From the NCBI GenBank assembly GCA_963742875.1, contig CAVUNO010000010.1, positions 17,731 through 81,730 of the forward strand: a stretch of 64,000 nt of DNA, read 5' to 3'. Source of the DNA: Bog-532 sp963742875 (GTDB lineage Bacteria > Actinomycetota > Actinomycetes > Streptosporangiales > Streptosporangiaceae). The first letter of the stretch is position 1. Every line of letters begins with the position of its first letter. The notes below the pieces were generated by a model. That model was not told the DNA's origin and did no database searches. It worked only from the letters and a program-made list of their open reading frames with translations. Shown here piece after piece: positions 7,853-16,279 of the stretch. Position numbers and translations under genes: made by a program.

Positions 7853-8547
7853 TGCTCACCGGCGCCGTGGTAGCCCTTATCGGCCAGGGTGATCAGCCCG
7901 GCAGCGGCCAGCTCCCGCAGGATGCCCCAGATCCGGGCCGCTTTCAGGTCGTGGACGGCGCCGGGCAGCGGCCCGGACACCCACAGAATGTCCCCGGCCG
8001 GGCTGGCGATGACCTGCAGGTTCATGCCGTGCCTGCGGTGCTTGCCGGAATAGAACGGCCGGTCGGCCGCGAGCCGGTCGACGGGGATGAGGGTGCCGTC
8101 GATGACCACGTAGGCGTACCCGGCATCCTTGGCGTCCTGCAGTGCCTGGCGCAGCTTCGGCGCCCGGGCGGCCAGCAGCGCCACTGTCTCGTTCACATAC
8201 CGCCACGCGGTCGCGGTGCTCACCTTGAACCCGGCGGCGATCTCGGCGAACGGATCCCCTTTACGCACGTAGGCCAGCACGAGCAGGGCCTGCCCGCCGG
8301 GGGTGAGCTTGCGCCAGGCCGAGCCGATCCCGGCCCGGTGGCGGCGGATGATCCCGGCGACATAGGTGAGGGTCTGACGCGACAACGGCAGCGCGGCACG
8401 GTAGAAAAGCACAGGAGCCCCTGGTATCGAGCTGATCTTGGTCGATCGCCTCATTTACCAGGGGCTTCGCCACGCCCCAGCGGCGACACGCCGCACCGTC
8501 ACCAGACCGTGACAGACCCGCCACAATCAGGATGAAAAACGCTCACT

Positions 8548-9303
8548 ATGCTAGTTGCCTCGCAGTGGTACACATCGAATGGGTTCCTGGCTGGCGCTGG
8601 GATCGCCGCTACCGTGCTAGTTGGCGGGGCGGGAGTCTGGATCACATATCTTGTAAGCATTCCTCGACGCCAGTTGCTTTACAGCTTGCAATCGTGCACA
8701 TCTTTGCTCAATGCATCAGCAGATGCTCGCAAGAACATAAAGATTTTTCATCTTGGTAAAGAGTTGAAAGACCCTCATATAGTCAAGATATCTTTGAGTA
8801 GTAAGGGCCGTAGCGATATCCCAAGCAGCGCATTCGATCAAGGCCGTCCAATCGTACTAGAGGTGGGTGTTCCCATTGTCGGACAACTTCCTACGGACGT
8901 CGGTGCAGGCCCAGCCCCCACAGTGGACCTTCAAAATACTGCGCTGAGTATTGGGCCAGATCTTATTAGTAAGCGACAGCAGATAGAGTTCAATCTCCTA
9001 ACCGATGGCGCGACCAGCCACCTCGCCTGCGAGAGCCATTTAATCGATGTTAAAGTCCGGGAACAGTCTTTGGCAGAATATAGCAAAACTTTCGTGCGAT
9101 CCACGTCAGTATTTTACATAGGTGCCGTTATTTTTGCGGCTATTATTGTAACAGGAATATCTAGGTTCGTCGGTGCGATTATTGCTCTTATATTGATGAC
9201 TGTTAACGTAGTGGCTCTTGCTATAGCGTACGTGGATCAGTTCTCTAAACGATTTCGGCGCTTAGAATATGAGGGGCCGTTGTGCTCTTCTGGCAGCCGT
9301 TAA
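8548..9303 (+). CDS. AT-richer three-helix membrane protein of unknown function
   Basis: 251 residues with one N-terminal membrane helix (about 12-36), a soluble mixed domain (about 40-175; HIVKISLSSKGRSDIPSSAF, FNLLTDGATSHLACE), then two adjacent helices (about 186-230) and a basic tail. I recognise similar hypothetical actinobacterial proteins but no function. Base composition is clearly less GC-rich than the surroundings, suggesting transfer. The ATG touches the right end of the IS5-like element, so the native promoter and possibly the true start are gone. ISL3 sits immediately after its TAA. Confidence 0.6.
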   Translation: MLVASQWYTSNGFLAGAGIAATVLVGGAGVWITYLVSIPRRQLLYSLQSCTSLLNASADARKNIKIFHLGKELKDPHIVKISLSSKGRSDIPSSAFDQGRPIVLEVGVPIVGQLPTDVGAGPAPTVDLQNTALSIGPDLISKRQQIEFNLLTDGATSHLACESHLIDVKVREQSLAEYSKTFVRSTSVFYIGAVIFAAIIVTGISRFVGAIIALILMTVNVVALAIAYVDQFSKRFRRLEYEGPLCSSGSR

Positions 9304-10903
9304 GAGGCTCTTGGAAGTTAATCGGGATCGTGTTGCCGTCTGGTTACCAACCGCGTCCTCTTCCTGGTTACGTGTCGTGAGCGCCGTCGTGAACCCCTGG
9401 TGCAGGCCGTCCGGACGCGCCGGCGCTGGCTGGCCGGGTTGCGGAACCCGTATGCCATGCGGGCTTCGAGCTTGGCGAGCCGGTTCAGGCTCTCGGAAAC
9501 GGCGTTCGTGACCCCGGTCAGGACCGCCGCGACGATCTCGTCCTCCCACCGGGATACCGTCCTGGCCAGGGACAGCAGCTCGGGGATGTCATCGTTTTGG
9601 GCGCACCAGTCGCAGCAGGCGAAGAGCGGCCGCGGACGTCGCGCTCGCACGGGGCCGAGCCGGTGACGCGGGCCCGCAGGTTCAGGACGTCGCGGAGTTT
9701 CTCCTTGCCGATCCAGGCCGCAGCGATCTCCTGCCCGGCCGGATCACTGCCCAGGGCGGCCATGACCTTGGCGAACTGGCCCGGTGACAGGTGCTCCAGG
9801 TTCTGCACTAGCAGGCCCTTGATGCCATACTCCGGGTCGCCGGTCCGGCCGCGGCGGCCGTATTTGCCGCGCACCACCCGGCGCCGCACGTCCCCGGTCA
9901 TCTTGACCGCCAGGTGCACGACGTGGAACAAGTCCGCCACCAGCTGCGCGCCGGGCAGCATCCGGCGCACCGCGGAGGCGTAGATGGTGCACATGTCGAT
10001 CGCGACGACCCGGACCGCGTCCCGCCACGCCGGGGTGGCCAGCGCCAGCCAGTACGCGGCGTCATCAGCAGTGCGCCCTTCCACCTGCCCCAGCAGCCCC
10101 TGGCCGCCGGACAGGTCGAAGAAGCAGGTATGCCACCGGTCTGCGAGCAGCACGTACTCCCCGGTGTCCTCATCGATCCGCCACCGGGGCCGGCCGCGGC
10201 GGTGCTCGTCGATGCCCAGGTGCGCCACCGGTGCCGGGGCCTGCTCCAGCAGTGGGTCCGCCCGGGCAGCGAACGCCCCGTGCGCGACCGGCCAGGACAT
10301 GCCGTTACCCCGGGCCGCCTCCGCCGGGGTGATGCCGCGCTCCGCGATCTCCGCCGCGGCCTGCTCCCGCAGCCGCCCGGTCAGCCGGCACCGCGGCGGC
10401 ACCTGCGGCACCCACTCGGTGAACGTCTTCCGCTCACACTCCCCGGCTTCACATTTCCAGCGCCGCTTCACCCACCACACCTGCACCGCATCCAGGCCCC
10501 GGGCCACATCCCGCGGCTGGGTCAGCACCTGCTCATGGACCCGGCCCGCCACAGTGCCGCAGTCCGGGCACGCGCTAGCGGCTGCGTGATCAGTGACCGC
10601 CCATACCTCCACCGTGCCGCCCGGCCCGGACTCCGCATCGGTGACCTGCAGGCCCTCCACGCCGAATAGCACAGACGCCGTATCGTGGAACACGATGCCC
10701 GCGGCTTTCTGATGATCTTGAAGTCTGTCGGAAGACCCAAGATCGTAGGAGCCGCGGGCTCCTTGGTCAGGGTGACACGCTGGTACCGGCCGCGCGAACT
10801 GGCAAGACCCCGCATCTGCCGGGCACCTTCAGCAACAGAGGAAGTCACCCAGAGTTATCGGGCGAAAGCAGCATCCCGGTTAACTTCGAAGAGCCCGTTA
10901 AGA
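9298..10903 (-). mobile_element. ISL3-family insertion sequence with target duplications
   Basis: The element proper is 9306-10895 (1590 bp). The ends are GGCTCTTGGAAGTTAATCGG and the inverse of GGCTCTTCGAAGTTAACCGG. CGTTAAGA flanks both sides (9298-9305 and 10896-10903), the 8-bp duplication usual for ISL3. The duplicated target includes the stop codon of the upstream gene, so that gene still terminates normally. Confidence 0.93.
9318..10693 (-). pseudogene. ISL3-family transposase with a late frameshift
   Basis: The start MFHDTASVLFGVEGLQV is followed by the zinc-binding region (CPDCG, later CEAGEC), a helix-turn-helix (GITPAEAARGNGMSWPVAHG) and the DDE core (HLGIDEHRRGRPRW; VVAIDMCTIYASAVR; LFHVVHLAVK). 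Near 9640 the frame shifts: the true C-terminus CDWCAQNDDIPELLSLARTV to MAYGFRNPASQRRRVRTACT reads in a second frame ending at 9318. Probably inactive as written. Confidence 0.85.
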
Positions 10904-11220
10904 GTCTTGTAGGTTCGCCGCGTGTGCTTCGGGCCTGGCCTTCGGCCTGGCCCTTGCCGTCAGGCCCGCTGGGGCGGCAGAGGTCTCCGGGGTCAACGGC
11001 GCGCCAAAGGCATGTCCCGCGTAGCGGGATGTGAAGCACCGTTGAGGCTAGAGGAGCCGACCCGGACAATGCGCGGCGGTCCGCCCCGTGACCGTGACCC
11101 TTCCCGGCGACGGCGCATCTCGCGTGAGGCAGACGGCCTGGTCCTCGCGGCCGGGTGTGAAGCCGCCGCGCAGGCCGACGCCGAGGAACGAACGGACTTG
11201 GGTGCGGAGAGAGCACTGTC
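10904..11220. other. Non-coding stretch before IS701
   Basis: Open frames on both strands look like by-products of high GC. Several short palindromic segments (GGGCCTGGCCTTCGGCCTGG; CGTAGCGGGATG) and a GTGTG near 10920 hint at structured RNA, possibly a decayed intron that continues past IS701 at 12855. I cannot support a specific call. Confidence 0.3.
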
Positions 11221-11353
11221 CTAGTAGTACTTTGTTAGGTCGGAGTGAGAGTGGCGGCGAGCCGGTCAAGGGTTAAGGGCTGGCAGCATAGGGGGCAGGC
11301 GCCGAGGATGAGGGCGAGCACGAGCTGCAGTTCTCGCAGGGCCTGGTAGAGGG

Positions 11354-12797
11354 TCATCCCGGCGCAGGGACTTTTGGGTCGGTGCGGATCATGGTGCAGA
11401 AGGCCTGGGCGAGGACGGCGAGGGTGACGTGCCGGTGCCAGCCGGTGAACGAGCGGCCCTCGAAGTGGCCCAGGCCCAGGCCGGTCTTCAGCTCGCGGTA
11501 ATCGTGCTCGACCCGCCAGCGGATCTTGGCCATCCGGGCCAGCTCGGCGATCGGGGTGTCCGGCGGGAGGTTAGACCGAAGTTCCCCCCGAGCCGATTGG
11601 TCAACGCGTTTGACCAGGTGGTAGAGCCCTTGATCACGGAAATTACATGACTACGTAGTCATGAGCTGAGGCTGTTTCACCTGGTCAGCGCCTATATCGG
11701 TTCGCCACTGGGGGGAACTACGGGTTAGACAGCCAGTAATCGGTGGGCTCATCGGCTCCGGGCGGCCATTCGGCCAGCAGCCAGCACTCCGGCAGGCTGC
11801 CATCGGCCGCGCGGGGGATGTCCCGGTTGGCTGGCCGGACCCGTATGGCCAGGAAGTGACTGGTCATGGCGGCGTCAGGGTTGTCCCTGGTGGCCTTGGT
11901 GCCCTGCCGCCAGGTCACCGGGGCGATCATGTCCGCGCTGGCGATGGCGAGCTGGCGCAGGGGCAGCGGCCGGGCGCGGTAGCGGGGAACGCCGGGCCGC
12001 CCCCGGCCGCTGCAGGCCATCATCTCCGGAACGGCATCGTGCGGGTAGGCGCTGGTGGTGCCCTTGACCGCGACTGCGTACTGCCAGCCGCGGGCGGCCA
12101 GTTCCAGGCGGAAGGCGGTGTTATCGCCATAGCCCGCATCGGCCGCCACCGCCGGCCGCGCGCCGCCGGCGGCGGTGATCTCCTCCAGCACGCCCCACCC
12201 GCCGGGGCCGGCCATCTCGTCGATCATCTCCAGCGCCAGCCGCCACTTTTCGGTATGCCGCACCTGACCGGGGATGCCGGCCCGCTCGCGGCGGCGGCGG
12301 GCCCGGGCCGCCTGGGCCGGGTCGGCCAGCGCCTGGTCATCCCAGGATTCCGGGCAGAACAGCCGCCAGTCCGCCGCGCAGGAGGCGTGCTCGTTCACCA
12401 GGTGCACGCTGACGGCGACCTGGCAGTTGGCGACCTTGCCCAGCGTCCCGGAGTACTGCCGGGCCACGCACGGCGAGGCGGTCCCGTCCTTGGCGAACCC
12501 GGTGTCATCGATCACCAGCGCCTCCACCGGCTGGCTGGCCGCGAACCACCGCGCGACATTCCGCCGCACCGCCGCATAATCCCAGGTCGAGGACGTGATG
12601 AACTGCTGCAGCCGCTGATGATCTATGCCCAGCCGCGCCGCCATCGGCTGCATCGACTTGCGCTGCCCGTCGGTCAGCAGCCCGCGCACATACAACTCAC
12701 CGGCCGCCCGCTGGTCCTTCCGCGGCAGCCCGCCGAGCATCTCCGCGGCGAAATCCAGCAGCCGGGGCCGGACCTCCGCGATCTCCTGAGGGGTCAT
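11354..12797 (-). pseudogene. IS701-family transposase disrupted by a MITE
   Basis: The N-terminal part (12797 to about 11727) is MTPQEIAEVRPRLLDFAAEM to TDYWLSN, with the DDE landmarks EALVIDDTGFAKDG (Asp) and AVAADAGYGDN (Asp). The MITE then intervenes and creates a stop. Beyond it the frame resumes as LPPDTPIAELARMAKIRWRV, EHDYRELKTGLGL (catalytic Glu) and SFTGWHRHVTLAVLAQAFCT, ending at 11354. Removing the MITE and one duplicated hexamer restores the gene. A short ORF overlaps the stop (MTLYQALRELQLVLALI). Confidence 0.88.
11576..11723. mobile_element. 148-bp MITE with a palindromic core, copy 1
   Basis: It differs from 28774-28921 at only two of 148 positions. The ends are CCGAAGTTCCCCCC and the inverse of CCGTAGTTCCCCCC. 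Nested inverted arms include GACCAGGTG/CACCTGGTC and a perfect 18-bp central palindrome, CATGACTACGTAGTCATG (11646-11663). The flanking hexamer GTTAGA (11570-11575 and 11724-11729) is the target duplication. It has no coding capacity. Confidence 0.9.
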
Positions 12798-12854
12798 GCC
12801 GGTATAACACCGCAGGACCCGGCAACCATACCCGACCTAACAAAGTACTACTAG

Positions 12855-13116
12855 GGCGTGGTTGATCGGGGAAACCGAGTGGGCTGCCGTCGCCCCGCTG
12901 CCGGGCCACGAGCGTTCATCCTGAGCCAACTGTCCCGAGCGCCACTCCTCGTGCGAGGCTTACGGGCGCTTAGCCGACCGGTGCCGGGAGACGGGTCACG
13001 CCGGGATCTGCGGGGAGCCCAGAGATTCCCCCGGACCACCCGGCCGCCCCGAGAGGCGATTGGTTGCCGAACGTCCGATAAGTGTCACGTTAGGTGACAT
13101 TGGACCCTGCTTCCTC
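12855..13116. other. Non-coding stretch after IS701
   Basis: No supported gene. It contains a perfect small palindrome TGTCAC-GTTAG-GTGACA at 13083-13099, shortly upstream of the array promoter, which could be an operator. A GAGCGCC...GGGCGCTT hairpin near 12945 is also present. Confidence 0.4.
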
Positions 13117-13245
13117 CGGCCATCTGGCCCGGTCATTTGGACCTGATTTCCCGGGTCATCCCGCTCTGACCACCATGATGCACGCTGCGTAGGATTATGT
13201 TAACAGAGGGTGAAATGCGGCTTTTCTGCACTGGGGGACAAGGTA
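13117..13245 (+). promoter_or_regulatory. Shared promoter/leader of the plus-strand array
   Basis: Counterpart of 5755-5890. CTGACC at about 13167, then 18 bp, then TAGGAT at 13191 give a plausible -35/-10 pair. GTTAAC, GTGAAATGCGG and ACTGGGGGACAAGG (ribosome binding site) follow, with the ATG at 13246. Two CCGGTCAT/CCGGGTCAT motifs (the inverse of ATGACCGGG) lie just upstream. Conservation of both promoter-like and untranslated parts argues for common regulation of the two arrays. Confidence 0.65.
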
Positions 13246-13728
13246 ATGAAACTCAGCAAGAAGCTCATCGCAATTCCGGCACTCGCGCTGGCAGCGGGCC
13301 TCAGCCTCAGCGCATGCGGCTCTGCAAAGGCCCCTGTGGCTGCCCCTGCCGTCACCCACACGGTGACCGCACCGGCTGCTGCTCCGAAGCCCACCACGCC
13401 CGCACCTACTACGCCCGCACCGGCCCCGGCCAAGACCGTCTACGTGCAGCCTGCCGCGCCAGCGCCCGTGTACGTGGCACCGGTACCGGCCGCACCAGCA
13501 CTGACTGACTGTGGTGGGGGCTTGTACGTCAATGCGGACACGAGCTGCCCGTTCGCGCAGAATGTCGAGGCGAATTACACCGGCCTCGGCCCGGACTATG
13601 CCTCCAGCCCAGTGACTGGACAGGACTACACCATGAACTGCGTCCCTGGTTACGGAAACCTGAACGGGGGGGATTCTGTGGTGTGCACGGGCGGGGACAA
13701 CGCGCTCGTTGAATGGGGTGCAAATTGA
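13246..13728 (+). CDS. Secreted lipoprotein, first gene of the plus-strand array
   Basis: 160 residues. The signal peptide KKLIAIPALALAAGLSLSAC ends in a lipobox, with the lipidated Cys at about residue 23. A Pro/Thr/Ala/Val linker of roughly 65 residues follows, then a small domain with four cysteines (TDCGGGLYVNADTSCPFAQN, MNCVPGYGN, VVCTGG), which probably form two disulfides outside the cell. It is paralogous in its N-terminus to the frameshifted lipoprotein at 4643. The start has GGGGGACAAGG 5-15 bp upstream. The stop TGA is the first three bases of the next hairpin module. Function unknown. Confidence 0.8.
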   Translation: MKLSKKLIAIPALALAAGLSLSACGSAKAPVAAPAVTHTVTAPAAAPKPTTPAPTTPAPAPAKTVYVQPAAPAPVYVAPVPAAPALTDCGGGLYVNADTSCPFAQNVEANYTGLGPDYASSPVTGQDYTMNCVPGYGNLNGGDSVVCTGGDNALVEWGAN

Positions 13729-13775
13729 TCGCTGGCTATCGTGCCCCGAAAGGGGCACGGTGGCGAACGGTTCAG
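13726..13775 (+). repeat. Intergenic hairpin module with stop codon and ribosome binding site
   Basis: TGATCGCTGGCTATCG, apical stem GTGCCCC-GAAA-GGGGCAC, GGTGGCGAACGGTTCAG, then ACAGCATCG and AGAGGGGGAGAA before the ATG at 13803. The leading TGA is the stop of the lipoprotein gene. Confidence 0.85.
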
Positions 13776-13802
13776 ACAGCATCGTGAATAAGAGGGGGAG
13801 AA

Positions 13803-14075
13803 ATGTATCCGTATCAGTATCAGCCGCAGCCGCAACCGGTCAGACAGGATGATGGCCCGAAGGGCTTTGCAATCACCAGCATGGTGCTCGGCATCTGCTC
13901 GCTGGTTATACCGTATATCGGTATCGTCACGGCAATTCTCGCTATCGTTTTCTGCTCCGTCAGCCGCAGTCACAATGACGGCGGCCGGGGCATGGCCATC
14001 GCTGGCCTCGTTTGCGGGATTGGTGCCCTCGTACTCTGGGTGAGCGTCATCATCGCGGTCGCTGGATCGTCATGA
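13803..14075 (+). CDS. DUF4190-like small membrane protein
   Basis: 90 residues: a Tyr/Gln/Pro-rich N-terminus (MYPYQYQPQPQPVRQDDGPK) and two membrane helices (FAITSMVLGICSLVIPYIGI and MAIAGLVCGIGALVLWVSVI), the layout of DUF4190 proteins. The family has no proven biochemical role; many members accompany secreted or signalling proteins. It lies behind GAGGGGGAG. Its stop overlaps the start of the rhomboid gene (ATGA), so the two are probably translated together. The first half resembles the N-terminus of the protein at 18175. Confidence 0.8.
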   Translation: MYPYQYQPQPQPVRQDDGPKGFAITSMVLGICSLVIPYIGIVTAILAIVFCSVSRSHNDGGRGMAIAGLVCGIGALVLWVSVIIAVAGSS

Positions 14076-14737
14076 CCGAGACTCACGGCGGCTTCCTCGG
14101 TATAAAACTGGGGGACATGCCCGACCGGAAGCATGTGATGCAGGCAGCAGTCACCGTGGGTATCATCTTCGCCGTCATCTGGATCGTGCAGTTCATTAAC
14201 GTAGCCGACAACTACGGACTGGTCCCGATGCTCAGCATCAAGCCGCATGTGCTGACCTCACTGCCGGACATCTTCACCGCGCCATTCGTGCACATGTCCT
14301 GGTCGCACATCGAAGGCAACTCGCTGCCGCTGCCCGTCATCGGCTTCCTGGCCGCTTACCGGGGCCTGGTGAGGTTCGCCTGGGTAACGGGCATCGTAAC
14401 CGTGGTGTCCGGCCTGTTTGTCTGGCTGGTGTCGCCTGCCGGGACGGACACGGCCGGTGCGTCGGCAGTAATCGCCGGGTGGCTCGGCTACGTCATGCTA
14501 CGGGGCCTGTTCGAACGCCAGGGGATTGACATGATGGTCGGCGGGGTAGCCGGGTTCATCTACCTCGGGGCGTTCGACTTCCTGCCGAACAATGCGGGCA
14601 TCTCATGGCAAGGGCATTTGTCCGGGGTGCTGACTGGCCTGTTGTGCGCGTGGCTCATCTCGGATCGGTCGCCCATTGCAGCGTTTAACAAGCACGGGAT
14701 CGCCGAGTTGGTGTTATGCGGCTGGGTGTGGCGATGA
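14072..14737 (+). CDS. Rhomboid-family intramembrane serine protease
   Basis: 221 residues with about six membrane helices. Family marks: HMSWSHIEGNSLPL (the HxxxxHxxxN element before the active helix), DTAGASAVIAGWLG (catalytic serine in a GAS context; the usual following Gly is Ala), and WQGHLSGVLTGLL (catalytic histidine). Rhomboids cut transmembrane helices of other proteins; lipoproteins and single-helix proteins of the same arrays are possible partners, which is inference. ATGA overlap with the gene before. The last 20 residues (NKHGIAELVLCGWVWR) may be altered by a breakpoint. Confidence 0.85.
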   Translation: MTETHGGFLGIKLGDMPDRKHVMQAAVTVGIIFAVIWIVQFINVADNYGLVPMLSIKPHVLTSLPDIFTAPFVHMSWSHIEGNSLPLPVIGFLAAYRGLVRFAWVTGIVTVVSGLFVWLVSPAGTDTAGASAVIAGWLGYVMLRGLFERQGIDMMVGGVAGFIYLGAFDFLPNNAGISWQGHLSGVLTGLLCAWLISDRSPIAAFNKHGIAELVLCGWVWR

Positions 14738-14829
14738 GTACGTGAGTGCCTGATTTGACTGCGGGGTGAGTGCCGACTAACGGCCTGTACCGATTCTGGG
14801 CACCCATCGCCGCGGACGGGATGTGAACG
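14738..14829. other. Short spacer at the end of the plus-strand array
   Basis: No gene. The GTTTAACAAG near the rhomboid 3' end recurs at 17468 on the far side of the ATP-grasp gene and ISAs1. The 2.7 kb between may therefore have been inserted into a once continuous array. Confidence 0.3.
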
Positions 14830-16068
14830 CTACGACGACGGCTCCGCTTGGGTGCGTGCTGCCTGCCCTGGCGTTGCCGCCCGGACCAGTGCAATCGTGG
14901 CGGGGCTGACGCTGTAGGACCGGACGGCGGCATTGGCGAGCGTGGCCGCGCTGCCGGGGCTGGCAAGCAGCAACGCTGTCGCGGCGGCCAGGGGCAGGGC
15001 ACTGGGCGGGTCATAGACGATGGGGGTGAGGACCTCGGCGGCCCGGCCGGTCTGGCCGCGCTGCAGGGCACAGTCGCGGAGCACGCCGAGCACGGCCGGG
15101 CGGCTTCGGTAGCGCTCTGCCGCCCCGACGGCGAGCGCCAGCGCGCTGCGGGTCCGGACGCCGGGGCGGCCGATGACCGGGCGGCCGGGAAGCGGCCCGC
15201 CCCGGGACAGGGCGATGGTCAGCCGGGGCAGGTCGACGCCGGCGCGGGCGGCGTTACCGGGCTCGACAGTGCGGGGGTTGCACTCGATGAACTGCGGCTG
15301 CCCGTCAATGTGGAAGTAGTCGAGCGTAAGCCCGCCGTGCCAGCGCAGATGCGCGCCCGCCTGGGCCGCGTACTCGCGGGCGGCCGGGTGATCGACGCTC
15401 AGCCGTGCCGCCGCCGACCCGCCGGCACCGGCGCCGACGGCGACGCTGGTGTGCCCGGCCACCAGCCGGCCGTGCTCGAACAGCGCCTGGACCTGACCAT
15501 ACTCGCCAGCAGCGGGGGCCTGGCCCATGACCTCGCCGCCGGTCCTCGACAGCTCCCGGACTGCCTGGCGTTCCTGATCCGCGGTGTCCACCTGGCGCAC
15601 CGCCCGCCCAGCCGTCCCGTAAGACGCCTTCACCCAGTGCGGATACGGCACTTGCGCCGGCCGCTCGTCACACCGCCACCACCGCGGCTGGGGAATGCCA
15701 AGCTCATCGCAGAGCATCGCGAACTCCACCTTGCCTGCAACCCGGTCAAACGCCTCAACCGGCGCGCCGGCGATCGGCGCATCGGCCGGCAGCAGATGCC
15801 GTCCCGCTGCGAACAACCAGGCCTGCTCGTGCGTGGCCAGCACGGCCTCGTACTCGCCGGCCGAGCACAGCCCTGACACCAGCGATAGATAGCCAAACGG
15901 ATCGGCGTCCGGCGGCGGAGCCGCAATGAGCCGCCGGCACCAGCGGCTGAACCGCCCGATCGGCCACCCGCCCGCAGTCAGCGCATCAGCCCGGACACCG
16001 CCCGAACCGAGCACCGTCAGCGTCTCCCGCGCAGTAAGGCTCGCGCTCTCCGACAACAGCACGACCAC
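14830..16068 (-). CDS. ATP-grasp family ligase
   Basis: 412 residues. The pattern is ATP-grasp: LCDELGIPQPRWWRC, VPYPHWVKASYGTAGRAVRQ (nucleotide-binding loop), RLVAGHTSVAVG, GGLTLDYFHIDGQPQFIECN with metal-binding E and N, and NPRTVEPGNAARAGV. Such enzymes join a carboxylate to an amine or thiol through an acyl-phosphate; the substrate cannot be inferred. The C-terminal 130 residues (RSALALAVGAAERYRSRPAV onward) form an extra helical domain. It lies opposite to the array genes around it and has typical high-GC codon use. The GTG or ATG near 16068 gives the start. Confidence 0.8.
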   Translation of the reverse strand: MVVLLSESASLTARETLTVLGSGGVRADALTAGGWPIGRFSRWCRRLIAAPPPDADPFGYLSLVSGLCSAGEYEAVLATHEQAWLFAAGRHLLPADAPIAGAPVEAFDRVAGKVEFAMLCDELGIPQPRWWRCDERPAQVPYPHWVKASYGTAGRAVRQVDTADQERQAVRELSRTGGEVMGQAPAAGEYGQVQALFEHGRLVAGHTSVAVGAGAGGSAAARLSVDHPAAREYAAQAGAHLRWHGGLTLDYFHIDGQPQFIECNPRTVEPGNAARAGVDLPRLTIALSRGGPLPGRPVIGRPGVRTRSALALAVGAAERYRSRPAVLGVLRDCALQRGQTGRAAEVLTPIVYDPPSALPLAAATALLLASPGSAATLANAAVRSYSVSPATIALVRAATPGQAARTQAEPSS

Positions 16069-16279
16069 GGCCAGAGGTTAGCCAACTGACCGGCCCGCAC
16101 GGACCCAGCTGGGATGACTAGCAGATCAGACCCCTTGGAACGGATCGTCTAGGCGGGCATCGCTGCTGGCCGTGATTCGCGGGAACGGCCTTCCGCCCGG
16201 TTTGATCACGGGCGTCGAAGCCAGATCCAAACCGGCACGAAAGGCCGCCATGTCAGTCTTGCATGCCCGCGATACCGCT
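16069..16279. other. Spacer between ATP-grasp gene and ISAs1 copy 2
   Basis: No gene and no recognisable left end for the ISAs1 element to the right were found, so that element may be truncated here. Confidence 0.35.

Larger units (their letters stand above)
6350..8454 (-). pseudogene. IS5-like transposase in two pieces
   Basis: The N-terminal 200 residues are at 8454-7853: helix-turn-helix AEIAAGFKVSTATAWRYVNE, then DGTLIPVDRL (first Asp), GAVHDLKAARIWGI (second Asp) and ADKGYHGAGEHVLT. The C-terminal 70 residues are at 6560-6350: PYRGKNKPESQKQANRAHAR, with ERANAQLKTWRIL carrying the catalytic Glu. ISAs1 lies between them with a 10-bp target duplication. Removing the insert and one duplicate restores one continuous frame. 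Confidence 0.85.
6338..8547 (-). mobile_element. IS5-like insertion sequence, split by ISAs1
   Basis: Ends read AGTGAGCCTTTTTCATCC (left) and the inverse of AGTGAGCGTTTTTCATCC (right, ending at 8547), one mismatch in 18. No clear target duplication was found. The left end cuts a hairpin module; the right end abuts the ATG of the gene at 8548. Without the inner ISAs1 the element is about 920 bp. Confidence 0.75.
11221..12854 (-). mobile_element. IS701-family insertion sequence with CTAG target duplication
   Basis: The element proper is 11225-12850. The ends are TAGTACTTTGTTAGGTCGG and its exact inverse. CTAG flanks both sides (11221-11224 and 12851-12854), matching the 4-bp YTAR targets of IS701. 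A 148-bp MITE is inserted in its transposase gene. Confidence 0.9.

Noticed and set aside
10920..13080. Possible ORF-less group II intron interrupted by IS701 (GTGTG near 10920, hairpins near 12945)
   Set aside because: No convincing domain V with a GNRA loop and AGC triad could be drawn, and the 3' end is undefined.
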